Positions 39,720-50,878 of a stretch of 64,000 nucleotides of DNA are shown piece by piece (the stretch's first letter is position 1; every line of letters begins with the position of its first letter). The stretch is from Rhizopus arrhizus (lineage: Eukaryota; Mucoromycota; Mucoromycetes; Mucorales; Rhizopodaceae): assembly GCA_024220505.1 (NCBI GenBank), contig JAKZZE010000004.1, forward strand, positions 2,108,001 to 2,172,000. Direction: 5' to 3'. The position numbers and the translations under genes are program-made. The notes under the pieces were generated by a model. It had not been told where the DNA came from. It made no database searches and worked only from the letters and a program-made list of their open reading frames with translations.

Positions 39720-40618
39720 TCAGTGTCCCAGTAGTTCTTCCATATCTAACAAGCATGTTTCGACAGACAAGCGTTGTAGCTGGGTACCCCGAGTTTGACA
39801 ACGATGGGATCGTCAGAAAATAGTTTGTCTAAAATGGGATCTTTTGAATCCTTTTGGAGGTCAGAAATCTAAACCTAACAACGTTGCTTAAGTTGAGTTT
39901 GGCTTAGTTCATTCTAGAGCTTTGGTGTTGGAAAGTTATATTGGTTCTCTCAGGTGTCGCTCCGAACATATTGCTGTTTTTTAGGCTCATTATGTGAACA
40001 CACCAACCAAGCATGTCACTGCATATCCGATTCGCCGAAAGCTTCGGCTATCGTTTTATTTCAGGAACCAGCTTGCTGACCATTCTTTGATTGCCAAATT
40101 AAGATGAAGATTTGATGATGATGCTACATTTGCGGTGGGAAACTGGTCTGCTCCAAACTCCAGGTTTCATGAGCCCATGCGTTGTGTGGGTTTTCGAAGA
40201 TCCTTTCAAAAGAATGACTTCTTCATTCTCCTAATTGATGAGTTTTGAGCAAATAAATGCTGCCCACATTGTGAAGAAATGACCCTGGAGACCTTTCGAA
40301 TGGTACCAAATCTTCATTCCTATAGAAGACAAGCCCTCCCTCAAGTTATTATACACAGCCTATCAAGATGTACATATCAGAATTGCCGAATGCTTGTGGT
40401 TAATAACAATGAGGATGCTGACAGTAGATAACAAGTTCGTCTGTAGAATCGCGACTTATCTGTCTGCTTCATCATGTTGCGTATTGTCGTTCGCTTTGTG
40501 TGAATGGTCAGATTCCCGAAAGGTTCAGATGTGATGTTTCTCAACGGCCAAGAAAACTTAGAGATCAAATTGATGACCTACAAGAACAACATCCAAACCA
40601 CCGCCCTTTAAGCCAATA
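39720..40618 (+). pseudogene. Decayed Fanzor (eukaryotic TnpB-like) RNA-guided nuclease gene
   Basis: One plus-strand frame keeps a string of family-like blocks: TAYPIRRKLRLSFYFRNQLA, FAVGNWSAPNSRFHEPM, a zinc ribbon made of CCPHC (about 40258-40272) and CTYQNC (about 40360-40377), then NRDLSVCFIMLRIV, which carries the Asp of RuvC motif III, and in a shifted frame GQIPERFRC with a Lys/Arg/Gln tail ending at TAG 40616-40618. Fanzor proteins are eukaryotic relatives of IS200/605 TnpB that cut DNA with a guide RNA and are spread by transposons. The gene is dead: stops at 40246-40248 (TGA) and further TAA and TAG before NRDL, plus at least one frameshift. The assignment rests on motif order only. 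Confidence 0.62.
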
Positions 40619-41521
40619 GCTTTCCCTTCCTAGTTATTGTTAGCCAACATATAGATGCATTGAGTGTAAGTGATAAATATAATAGTAGTCTTTGAATTTT
40701 TGCTCATTTTTTTCCTTTATTGTTTTTTTAACTCTATATATACATTGATTATTCTTACTTTCATGTAAGTATACTAAGAATATCAGCCAAAGACGTATCT
40801 AACTTTCTTTCATTTTATTTTATACCTATTTGGATATTTTCTTTTCTATTTGGGTCTCTTGCAATTTTTTATCTCTTTTCCAATCGTTTCAACTCAGCTT
40901 ACCAATAATTAAAAAAAAAAATGTGTAGTACTCCTTCTGCCAGCAGCCAAGACAGCAAGCTATAAATACCATGACGGCATTCAATGTGGACACTTAAATT
41001 ACTACCGCAGTTAACAGGAAAGAATAGACTGAGGACACCATCGAGTTTGCAAGATTTCTTAGTTTGCTTAAAAGAGATCAAGTTTCTGTTTGAGTTGAAA
41101 GAAATTACCATTGTAAAGCAAAGGGTAATGAATGACGTTGGTCTAGAGTATAAAGCGCATTCCTTTCAATTGACCCGTGTAAAGCGCAGCTTCAGGAAGA
41201 GGAGTTTAGAATAAGATCAGCTTTATACCATTCATTGTATTAAGGATACGATTAAAATTTTGAACTTATTTAAAATAATATTCAACAATGTATGCTCATG
41301 TATTAAGAAAAGCAATTTCCATTTAAATAATGAGGTCAATGTATGTAGAGCGCTAATATCATAACATGATTGCTATCAAAGACATAAACTAATTCATGAC
41401 AACATTTGTCCAGTCTACACTATGAATTTATATAGGATATTCTTTGTCTATGACCAATGCACTCCTGCCTTTCTTCTGTGTCCCCTCTTTGGGTTGACCA
41501 ATGATTATGTATATATTTTTC

Positions 41522-41557
<36 letters not shown>

Positions 41558-41753
41558 AAACTGTGTTTATGCGCGATTGCTTGTATTTTCTTAGCTTTAA
41601 ATTTTTTTTCTCACTTTTCATTTGTTCCACTAAATTCCAGTACTGCTTTTCGTACTTCAAACTAGTCACAAGAAAATAAGCTTTTTTAAATCAAAAAATA
41701 TTTCACGATTCCCCTTTCTCTCTCTCTCTCTCTCTTTTATTATATTATAAAAC
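40619..41753. other. Gene-poor interval upstream of the nucleolin-like gene
   Basis: AT-rich with a T15-A20 palindromic tract near 41523-41560. An open frame at 40984-41214 (about 76 codons) lacks recognisable features and may be element debris. The end of this interval holds the promoter of the next gene. Confidence 0.45.
41715..41736 (+). promoter_or_regulatory. CT-rich tract upstream of the nucleolin-like start codon
   Basis: A run of (CT)9 or so ends 18 bases before ATG 41754, followed by TTATATTATAAAAC. Pyrimidine tracts just upstream of the start are common in highly expressed fungal genes. The functional reading is inferred. Confidence 0.4.
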
Positions 41754-42866
41754 ATGGCTTCCTCCAAAGATAACAAGAAGGCCACCAAGGTCAACAAGAA
41801 AGTAACCAAGTCTGAAAAGAAGGAAGTAACCAAGAAGCCTAAGGCTGAAAAGAAGGTTGAACAAAAGAAGGAAGAATCCTCTGAATCTGATAGTTCTGAC
41901 TCTTCCGACTCTTCTGATGAAGAGGAAGAAGAAGAAAAGAAAGAAGAATCCTCTGAATCTTCTGACTCCTCTAATGAAAGCTCAGAGTCATCCTCCGAAG
42001 AAGAAGAAGAAAAGATGGAAGTTGATGAAAAGAAGGAAGAATCCTCTGAAGAATCCTCTGACTCCTCTGACGAGGAAGAATCCAAGGGTAAGAAGAGAAA
42101 GGCTGAAGAAGAACAAGAAGAAGTGCCTGTTCCCAAGGCTGCAAAGACTGAAGAGAACTATACTATTTGGTGTGGTGGTATCAGCTTCGAAGCTACTGCT
42201 GATGATGTCCGTGAGTTCTTTGGTGAATGCGGTGAGATCAAGGATGTTAGAATTAGAACTGATGAAGCCACTGGCAAGAACCGTGGTTTCTGTCACATTG
42301 ATTTTGCCACTCAAGAAGCCAAGGATGCTGCTGTTGCCTTGTCTGGCAACGAATTCTTGGGTCGTCGTATTCGTATTGATGGTGCTGATGGTGGTAAAAA
42401 GACAAACACAAGTGGCCCCGCCTCAGCTACTAAGAAGGTCTTTGTTGCCAACTTGAATCGTGATTATGATGAAGATGCTCACCGTACTGCTCTTACTGAA
42501 GCCTTCCAAGAATTTGGTACTATTGTTGGTGACATTCGTTTGCCTTACAACAGAGAATCTGGTGCCTTGAAGGGTATTGGTTACATTGAATTTGAAACCA
42601 CAGAACAAGCTGAAGCTGCTGTCAAGGGCATGAACGGTGTAGAGATCAACGGTCGTGCTCTTCGTACTGACTTCTCTGGTGATAATGACCGTGATCGCTT
42701 CAGTGGCAACCGTGGTGGTCGTGGTGGATTCCGTGGTGGTCGTGGTGATTTCCGTGGCGGTCGTGGTGATTTCCGTGGCGGACGTGGTGGACGTGGCGGT
42801 AACCGTGGTGGATTCCGTGGTGGTCGTGGTGGATTTGCCCCTCGTGGTAGCCACCAAAAGTTTTAA
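41754..42866 (+). CDS. gar2: Nucleolin-like protein (Gar2/Nsr1 type)
   Basis: A single exon of 370 residues. The N-terminal 140 residues alternate Lys-rich segments (KKATKVNKKVTKSEKKEV) with acidic Ser/Glu/Asp runs (SESDSSDSSDSSDEEEEEE), the nucleolin pattern with casein-kinase-2 sites. Two RRMs follow: about 145-225 (IWCGGISFEATADDVREFF, with RNP1 KNRGFCHIDF) and about 240-315 (VFVANLNRDYDEDAHR, with RNP1 KGIGYIEF). The C-terminal 55 residues are an RGG box (RGGFRGGRGDFRGGRG). Gar2/Nsr1 proteins work in the nucleolus on pre-rRNA processing and 40S assembly. Codon use is strongly biased (GGT, CGT, AAG), as expected for high expression. The 3' end converges with the next gene. Confidence 0.95.
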   Translation: MASSKDNKKATKVNKKVTKSEKKEVTKKPKAEKKVEQKKEESSESDSSDSSDSSDEEEEEEKKEESSESSDSSNESSESSSEEEEEKMEVDEKKEESSEESSDSSDEEESKGKKRKAEEEQEEVPVPKAAKTEENYTIWCGGISFEATADDVREFFGECGEIKDVRIRTDEATGKNRGFCHIDFATQEAKDAAVALSGNEFLGRRIRIDGADGGKKTNTSGPASATKKVFVANLNRDYDEDAHRTALTEAFQEFGTIVGDIRLPYNRESGALKGIGYIEFETTEQAEAAVKGMNGVEINGRALRTDFSGDNDRDRFSGNRGGRGGFRGGRGDFRGGRGDFRGGRGGRGGNRGGFRGGRGGFAPRGSHQKF

Positions 42867-43035
42867 GATGTGTAAATTTTGATTCATTTCGCTTTACTTT
42901 ATCATTTTTTATTACATTTCATGCTTAGAATATCATTCATCATTGACATTTTAATCATTTTTCATTTATTGTAAAATAATAAAAAGCTTATGTGTACAAT
43001 TAGAGTTTATTAAAATACAAAATTGGAAAGTGGTA

Positions 43036-44202
43036 CTAAAAGGGATCATTCAACAAGATTCTTAAACCCTTCTGAGGCAGCCAAGGTTGGTTGATTTCAG
43101 GATTTGATATTCTCTTTCTAATGATTCTGTGCTTATATAATTCGTTATTATTTACAATCGATTTTTTTCTTTTTTCCATGGGCATTTCTTTTTCAGGAAT
43201 ACTTTTTTGTTGAGATGGTGGTTGCGATGGTTTTGCTTGAATAGAATGTATTGCTTCTTCCAACAATTGACCGTATTCTCGTATTCTTTCAGCCACATCC
43301 ACTACATTGCCTTGTTGTTGTCGTTGATAATTGGCTATCGAAGTTAATCTTCCTCTTAATTGATCTGTTTCTTGGACCACCTACGATGCTAATTTAAACA
43401 ACATGTTTACTAATTAAAATACAAAACACTTACATTAACTAAATTTGAATGAATATGTTTCATAGTTCTTGTGGCATGTACATCTGTCTCTTTTTGTTTA
43501 TCAACTGCTCTTTCTAAAAGCACTTGAAGATTAACATTCACTTCCTGCGTTGCAGTTATATCTTCTTCAATTTCCTCTTTTTTTTTTGTGTATGTGTTTA
43601 TATGTGTTTTAGTCATTTAAATAAGGAGAACAAAACTAAGTTTACTTACGAACTCTGTTTTTAGATAAATTCTAATAAGGAGAGATTAGTTCAAGCATAC
43701 CAATATTTTATATATTATTACAAGGTCTAGTTCCATGCCATCCATTTGCTCTGCTAAGCCATTTAATTCATTCTTAAATTTAACAATGTCTTCCTTCACT
43801 TGATATAATTCCCTTATTAATTGATTCTTTTCTCTTGATTCTGAAGATGAATCTTGAATGATATGAAATGATTTATGCGAAGAAGTCCTGTTTGGTGTAG
43901 ATTGTGATGCACGAAGCTGATATTCATGTAAGTCTATAATTAACTAAAGGAGAAAGGGCATGTATATACCTTTACTGGATAACCGCCTGTGACACGCTCA
44001 CAACCTAAATATATTTTTATGCAGCCAATTAGTATGCGAATTAGATACTGCAAAATATTCATACCTTGACGCTTGTAATAAATGGAATTGAATTTCTTGT
44101 CAGAGGATAATTGCTTGTATAAAAAAGTTGAGTTTTTTTTTTTTTTCTTCTCCAAACAATCTATGGCCTTTTTCTTACCTTGTCATTCTTCTCGAGGTTC
44201 AT
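43036..44202 (-). CDS. Coiled-coil protein of unknown function
   Basis: A multi-exon minus-strand gene. I start at 44202 (MNLEKNDK). Small exons follow (KKFNSIYYKRQ, then CERVTGGYPVK), a long exon about 43943-43723 (LIIDLHEYQLRASQSTPN, then KNQLIRELYQVKEDIVKFKN), a 22-nt microexon at about 43651-43672 (NLSKNRV), then EIEEDITATQEVNVNLQVLL and a last exon 43380-43036. All joins keep the frame. The central 150 residues show long heptad-like helices. The C-terminus is basic with a conserved-looking end (NQPWLPQKGLRILLNDPF). The layout fits a structural or scaffold protein of the cytoskeleton or spindle. I cannot name the family. Exon structure upstream of 43943 is the least certain part. Confidence 0.66.
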
Positions 44203-45055
44203 TTATTATTTCATCAACAGACTTTTGCAAAACAAATATAATTTTCTTTTACTCACAAGAGCAAAATAAGTGGTAAGAAAAAGAATAAAGAAAAAAAAAA
44301 AAGAAGAGAAAAATGGATAACAATAAAAAGATGATTGATGTATAAAAAAGGAAAACTAAAATAAATAAAAAAAGAAAGAGATATTGAAGGGGGGAAACGG
44401 ACCTTCTCTCTTTTTTGTAACAATGTCTACGTCATTAAAAAAGGAGAGAATTACACGGAGCGATTGCCTTAATTGGTCATCTTTACAATGATGATCATGT
44501 ATTCAATGCCTGTTCTATTGTTTTAAGCTTAAATAGAACATTATCATAATTAAATCTCAGATTTAGGGGTAAAGTGCACTGTATGGAACGGTGTTTCATT
44601 GTACCTTTGCTTATCATCAAGTCTGTAGAATGACTTTATTAGACACTACAAGAGAATATCTATTTGATCATTTAATTGCTTTTTTTTCCCCTTCTTATTA
44701 ATAATGAAGTTTGGTTATTAGCTACAAATTTTATATCAACGACCAAAAGGGTAAAATTTTTAGTCATAAAATTGAATCATGTATCATTAATAACTTCAGG
44801 ACGTTCATTTGTCGTAAACCTAAATAGTTCTACATGAGCGCGATAATTTGTAGCCAAGTGATATTGTATATGACGTATAGTTCAAACTGCTGTATTCATA
44901 CTGTTAACCTATTTATTGTAAATCGACTATTTCAAGTCATCTTTTGAATTAAAACCCCTCAAACTCATAAACATAGTATCAGCTTATCGATGACAAAAGA
45001 CGAAAAGGCAGTCAAAAGGAGAGAGAATTTTATGCTAAAAAAATAAGTTTTTTTA
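44203..45055. other. Divergent intergenic region
   Basis: Lies between a minus-strand and a plus-strand gene, so it should hold both promoters. A/T-rich with A runs near 44289-44300. No RNA gene or repeat recognised. Confidence 0.5.
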
Positions 45056-46462
45056 ATGTCAAGAAGAATATTATTCAACTTAGTACGCCCTGTTATCACT
45101 AGAAATGTCATTTTTCAAAGAACTGCAAGACACTATGCAAGTAAAAGAAAATTAGAGACTTCCATGGGTGGCATATTCGAACCTTTTTTGGATACTAAAA
45201 TGTAAACAGCAGATAAACGAATAAATATTTTATTTTTAACCTTTCTATTAGAGACAAGGCAAAACAAGAAGTCATTTCACCCAAGGAGCTTTTAGCAAAA
45301 AAAAATGTTGAAGGTAGATTCTATAGCTGTTTCTATTCATTTATTAAAAATTGTAAAGATCTTTTGCCTGATCAAGAACAGCTCCAATTATTAATTCAGC
45401 ATAAACAGACAAGCTTATCAGTTGAAAAACAAAAAGAATTAACACAGGTTGTGCTTGATCATATTATTAATGATACACCCCTTGATTATGATAATCTACT
45501 AAACTGTAAAGATGGATACTACAAAAATCAGCAACAATGCTCATTCTTTTTATAGTGGTTGACAATAAAACAACAGAATTGACATCTTTTGGCAATGTCA
45601 TTTTAAAAACATCAAAATGTAAAGAAAGAGCACACACAATTAATATAAACAACAAAAGAAAACTCATCATTTTATTACAGACGGTGCACCGATTGCTTTA
45701 GAACTATATAAAGTAGCCATGGAAAAAGGCGATGATAGAGGTGCATTTAGTTATGCCAACATGATTTATAGAGGATATCGCGGTACAGTCAAGGATGAAG
45801 AAAAGGGCATTCAAATCATGTCTCAACTTGCCCAAAAGGGCCATCCTTATGCCCAAATGAATTTAGCAGCCATCATCATGCGCACACATCCAAACCGTGT
45901 TGACGCAGCCCTTCAACTTTATGAACTAGCGGGTGGAGCAGGTCTGGATAGTGCATACACTGAACTCGGTCGAATGTATCGTCTCGGCTATGGTGTGCAT
46001 CAAGATCATCTGAAGGCAGTTGATTATTTTAAGCGTGGTGCTCAATCTGGAAACCCACAGTGTCACTTTATGCTGGGCGTCTACTATTCATCCAATCTAA
46101 TCGGTGAACCCGATCAAAAGAGAGCCTTCAAGTATTTCCAAAAGGCAGCAGTCAAGGGCTTGCCCGAGGCACAATACAATGTGGGACTTCGGTTCTTGAA
46201 GGGTATTGGTATTGAGCCCAATGGGTTCAATGCAGCCGAATTCTTTCGTATGGCAGCCACACAGGGATTTCAGTTGGCTCAAATCAATTTGGCAGGAATG
46301 TATTTGGAAGGTAGAGGGGTCAAGAAGAACCTTGGAGAGGCACGACAATGGTTAGAAAAAGCAGTGATCTCTGGAGGAACGATTGGAAAAGATGCACAAA
46401 AGAGATTGGATGAATTGGATGAGATGGAAGGCAAAAAGAAGGATAGATGTGTTATAATGTAA
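45056..46462 (+). CDS. SEL1-repeat protein with mitochondrial-type N-terminus and C-terminal CaaX box
   Basis: Four exons: 45056 to about 45201, about 45252-45314, about 45359-45506 and about 45681-46462. The start MSRRILFNLVRPVITRN gives an Arg-rich, acid-free amphipathic N-terminus of about 30 residues, like a mitochondrial presequence. Residues about 150-400 hold six or so SEL1 repeats, 36-residue helix pairs with the A-x-x-x-L-G-x-x-Y pattern (AYTELGRMYRLGYGVHQD, AQYNVGLRFLKGIG, AQINLAGMYLEGRGV). The protein ends KKDRCVIM, a CaaX prenylation box. SEL1 proteins are adaptors, for example fungal Chs4/Skt5, which has a CaaX box, and mitochondrial assembly factors. The two signals point to different places; which one works is unknown. 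Confidence 0.86.
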
Positions 46463-46641
46463 AGTTAAATAATAATTTATATTTTTATTAAAAAAGTCTT
46501 TTCATGGCTAAGTGAACCAAAGAAAAAAAAAATATTATTTTTCTATTTGATGAGAATTCCCCTTGCACTTTGTATTTAAAGTAAAATAGTAAATTGTATT
46601 TATAAAAGGTATCGTTTTGATTAATTTAAGAGCGAGTAAAA

Positions 46642-47783
46642 TTATGCCCAAACTTTGAGTAAACTATCCCAACTTCCTGTACACAGTGCCATACCATCAT
46701 TTGATACACCAAGACATGATACTCTGTTATCATGACCCGATAGTATACCTACACGTTCACCTTTTAGGGTATCCCAAACATGAGTACTATAATCATCATA
46801 ACCACCAAACAAGAGCCTTCCTGAAGCAGAAAAAGCAACAGATGTAATACCGTGCAAGACATCTTCTTTTGCATACGTATTTAATTCTCTATCAGCACGA
46901 AGATCAAATAAACGACAGCTTGCATCATCAGAACCAGTGCCGATAGCAGTACCACTAGGAAAGAATCTGAAAAAAGGATAAGCAAAATAGATATAAATTG
47001 ATGATGACACTTTACTGCACAGAATTAATATCACTTTCATGTCCCAAGAATGTCTGAACACATCTTTTTAATCGAATATCCCATATTTTAGCAGCTGAAT
47101 CACAAGCGCCTGAAACAAAGATATTTGGATCTGTAGGACAGATAGAGATACTCATCACATCTCCTTGATGATCTGTAAATTCATGCGTCTTCACGCCTGC
47201 GTCAATATCCCACAAAAAGCAAGTCGTATCACCCGAACTTGTCAATATATGACGATCATCCAAGAATCGACAGCAGCTTAAATAGCCAACGTGAGCCGAT
47301 AATTCTCTGGCGGGTCGATTGGGTCCGTCGCGTGAGTTGAGGTTATAAATCGAGCAAATATTGTCCAATCCACCACAGGCCACATATTGACCTGAGGGTG
47401 AATAAGCTGTGGTCATGACCCAGGCGGATCGAAGTGGGATACAGTGAATTTTATTGGTTGAATAAACGTTCCAGACAATCAACTTTCCATCTTGTGAGGC
47501 TGATACAAGGTGTTGGCTGTCACTGGACCACTGCATAGCATAAATTTTTGCCAAATGCCCTTTTAGGTTGCGTTTCACTTTCATTAAAAGTCTTGGTAGT
47601 GGTTCAATGCTCTCTGCCATTTTCTTTACTAATAAAATGCTTAGTTTGTTATCGTTCATGGTCTCTTTATTTACAAGTTGTGTCTGATAATGCTTCTTTT
47701 CTTTGTTTTATTCTTTCTTTTAAAACATCGGCTTCTCTACGAGCAGCTGCAATTCTGTTGGAAATGTCTTCTTGTGATTGCAT
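46642..47783 (-). CDS. Heterotrimeric G-protein beta subunit
   Basis: Three exons on the minus strand: 47783 to about 47670 ([20 protein letters not shown]), about 47623 to about 47015 and about 46967-46642. The N-terminal helix forms the coiled coil with G-gamma. Seven WD40 blades follow, each with the usual GH...WD pattern ([74 protein letters not shown]), ending in [10 protein letters not shown]. Length of about 350 residues is normal for the family. It acts at the plasma membrane downstream of receptors, in fungi mainly in mating, growth and nutrient sensing. Mucoralean genomes usually hold several G-beta genes; which paralogue this is cannot be told. The RGS-fusion gene of this window could act on the same pathway, but that is only an inference. 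Confidence 0.95.
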
Positions 47784-48815
47784 TTTATGAAATAATAAAA
47801 GGAAAAAAAAAAAAAAAAAAATGAATTTGTTCACTTCCCTTTCTGCCTTTGAAATTAAATATTGGCTTTTAGAGAATAAACTTTGTGCTCCTTTTGTCTG
47901 AGTTATGAACAAAAGCAATGCGGGGAGAAATAGATCGAGAAAGAGAATGAAGTGAGATGATGACATGTCTGTGATAGGACATGCAGATACATATTGTTGT
48001 TTGATAAACTAGTGCAATTCTTTTTTTTTTTTCTACTTTAAATTTCTTTTGAAGCCCAAATGGTTTCAATTATTTCACAAAGTAAAATAGTAAACTCCGG
48101 TTACAAAAGAAATTAAAAGTAGATCGTTTTCAGGGCCTTTCATAAATGCGGATTCCTTCCATAAAAAGATGAAATACACACATTTCTGAACAATAAGAAA
48201 CGATTGTCACTTTATGAAAATACAACTGCTTTAACTCATCATATTTGACCTTCATCCTCCTTTCATTTCATCAACTCATCTTAATGTCTTGTCATCAAAC
48301 CAACAAAATAAAATAAAAATAAAGACTACCCGTTTTGATCACAGACATTGTTACACACAACTCAAACTCAGTCACTGAATGGCTATCATTCCTCGGTGTA
48401 ATCAAGTTTTGTTATTAAACAAGTCGATAGATCATGTTGAGTTTAATGAAATGAATATTTAGAATGACTATAAAACGATAAATAAATAAACATGTATTAC
48501 AGTCAATCAAAGATCTTTTTTTTTTTCTTTTGAAATATGAATTCATATACGCCATTATGTTAGTAACAAGGACGGTAAAAGGGGATTTTTCGTCCTTTTA
48601 ACAAAAAGAGGATTTTTTTGGAAAGTCGGGATCTTTTTGAATGGCACATGCTTTTGGATGGATAAGTTTTGATTCTTTAAGAGTGTTTTTATTCTCTTTA
48701 CAATCAAGGACTTGGTATCACAACAAAAATTCCAGCTTGTAAAAAACAGGATAAAAAAAAAAAAAAAAAAAAAAATGAAAGGAGAACGGAGGTTGAAATT
48801 GAATTTTGTATTTTT
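47784..48815. other. Intergenic region between G-beta and subtilisin genes
   Basis: Holds the upstream region of the G-beta gene, including an A18 run at 47803-47820, and the 3' flank of the subtilisin gene, with an A23 run near 48752-48775. No other feature recognised. Confidence 0.5.
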
Positions 48816-50339
48816 TTAAAAGACTGAATTATACGTCAACAAATTATTATTGGGACTTGAGCTTTTTTGTGGATCAAAGTGAAGAACATCTTTTGTAGCA
48901 AGGGAACGCAGGGCATCATAAAGGGCATGAGGTGTACTAAAGCTCTTTTTGGACATCATATTCGCTGCTGTGCCTGCGACATGAGGACTTGCCATACTTG
49001 TGCCATCCATCGATTTTGAAGAATCATTTCCACCCACATAGGCACTCACAATAGCTGATCCAGGTGCATAAATACTCACGCACTCACCCACATCTGAGTA
49101 TCGAGTCACTCTGTCTTGTATATCGATCGCACCTACTGAGAACACGTTTGGATTAGAAGAAGGCGTAAAGAAGCAAGCATCTGTTCCAGCGTTTCCTGCT
49201 GCGGCAAAGACGGGGATATTGTATTTGAGAACCAAGGTATCTATGGCATCATCAATCAGTCGAGAATGAGGTCCACTGAGTGAGAGATTGATTAGGCTCT
49301 TGCCGGGTGTAGCAACTTGAATGACATGTTCGATACCTTTGAGTAGTGTTGAAGTAGAGCCATCACCTAATTTATTCAATATTTTGACGGAACGAATGTT
49401 GGCTGCTTTTGATACACCATATTCAGTACCTGCAATCTTGGCTGCTACATGAGTCCCTTTTTTATATGAAAAAAGTTCCTTTTTATTTACTATTTTGATA
49501 TATACTTGCATCTCTACTTCATTTCTTTTCTTTTTTTTTTTTATTTTTAAATCTCTTTACTTACCATGACCACCCATATCACTTTGATCTTCATGTTGTA
49601 TCAAATTTATTGAATGTAAAGCACGATTATCAAAATCCAAATGATCAACATAAACACCAGTGTCCAATACATAAACATCAATACCCATACTTTGTATAAT
49701 ATTTAGTTTCTTTTCATTTTCTCCCCCACTTCCTTATCCCTTCTATACCCTCCTACTGAATCAAAAATATATCCATCAAAGTTCCCCCTTTGACGATGAT
49801 TGATACGAGCCAAACCCCAATTGGCTGGTTTTGAAGTCTTTAAACTGTCCATGTCTGCTCTTTGTATCCTTTCTTCTTCTTCATCTTCTTCTGTTAAACG
49901 TTTAGATGGCATGACTGCAGCTTTATAAATCTGATTTGGTTCGACATACTCTATTGTTGACTGCTGATAAAGATAATCCAAGAATGCATGGTCGGAGAAT
50001 ACGCCAGAGACAACACTGAATTGATTGCCGATATCAATATGATTCAGACAAAGATCTTTTGCCAACATACTCGTCGTCTCGTTCTTCAACACGGATCCCA
50101 GTGAAAATTTCTTTTTACGAACAGACATTAAAAATTCTTGATGATGATTAAGTAACATATTAGGCGCTTCAAAAAAGAAAGTAGGTGATTTAGTCAACAA
50201 TCATCCTCTTCATTTTTTTTTTCTTACCTGCAGCCTTGTCAATAAATGATTTAAATTTGACAATATGCGTTGGCTCTTCCAATTGTGCTGTCACTAAAAA
50301 GATGACGGAAACAAGTGCAAGTCCTAGAAAAGTATGCAT
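48816..50339 (-). CDS. Subtilisin-family serine protease with propeptide inhibitor domain
   Basis: Four exons on the minus strand starting at ATG 50339. The N-terminus is a signal peptide (LGLALVSVIFLVTAQ), then an I9-type propeptide (THIVKFKSFID, then VVSGVFSDHAFLDYLYQQST and EYVEPNQIYKAAV). The S8 catalytic domain carries the Asp in YVLDTGVYVDHLDF, the His in GGHGTHVAAKIAG (split by an intron of about 105 nt), Asn in AAGNAGTDACFF and the Ser in GTSMASPHVAG. This is the proteinase K/cerevisin group. It should be secreted or vacuolar and self-activated by removal of the propeptide. An acidic Glu stretch (LTEEDEEEERIQ) lies between pro and mature parts. All catalytic residues are present. Confidence 0.93.
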
Positions 50340-50519
50340 AACAAAAGAAGAAGAAGAAGAAGAAAAAAAAGAGAGAGCGAGGAAGGAGGTGTGTTTCTAC
50401 TATACATTTTTTTTGTGATTTAATAAAGGTCCAAGGAGATTTTATCCTCTTTTCCTTTTATGGTTAATTTGTTGCCTCTACCTCAACAAATTGTCCGAGA
50501 AAGAGGGATAAAGGTCTCT

Positions 50520-50559
<40 letters not shown>

Positions 50560-50878
50560 AGTCTATTCTTTACAAAATTGAATTGTTTTTTTATATTGTT
50601 GTGTATTATTTAATCATAGTCATTATATTCAAATATACCATCTATTTGACATAAAAAGCAGTTATCGGATTATGTAACAGATAAGGACTTGCATTTTATT
50701 ATTATTTATTTCAAAATGAATGAGCAGTCATTGATAGCCGTAATCTACAAGAACCTAATTGTATCTTTATGCAATCTCTTCATCTTTTGCTGTAGATGTT
50801 ACACCATCTTTTAAAAAGTCTCGGGAGTTTGAATTCTTTTTTTTTCTTTTTTTCTCTTTTATCACGTAATAAGTTGGA
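50340..50878. other. Divergent intergenic region with A31 tract
   Basis: Holds the upstream regions of the subtilisin gene and the dehydrogenase gene. A GAA-repeat stretch lies at 50347-50365 and an A run of about 31 at 50526-50556. Short open frames here are fortuitous. Confidence 0.55.

Noticed and set aside
41666..42887. Ser/Glu-rich and Thr/Val-rich ORFs antisense to or frame-shifted from the nucleolin-like gene
   Set aside because: Products of simple repeats in the real gene, not independent genes.
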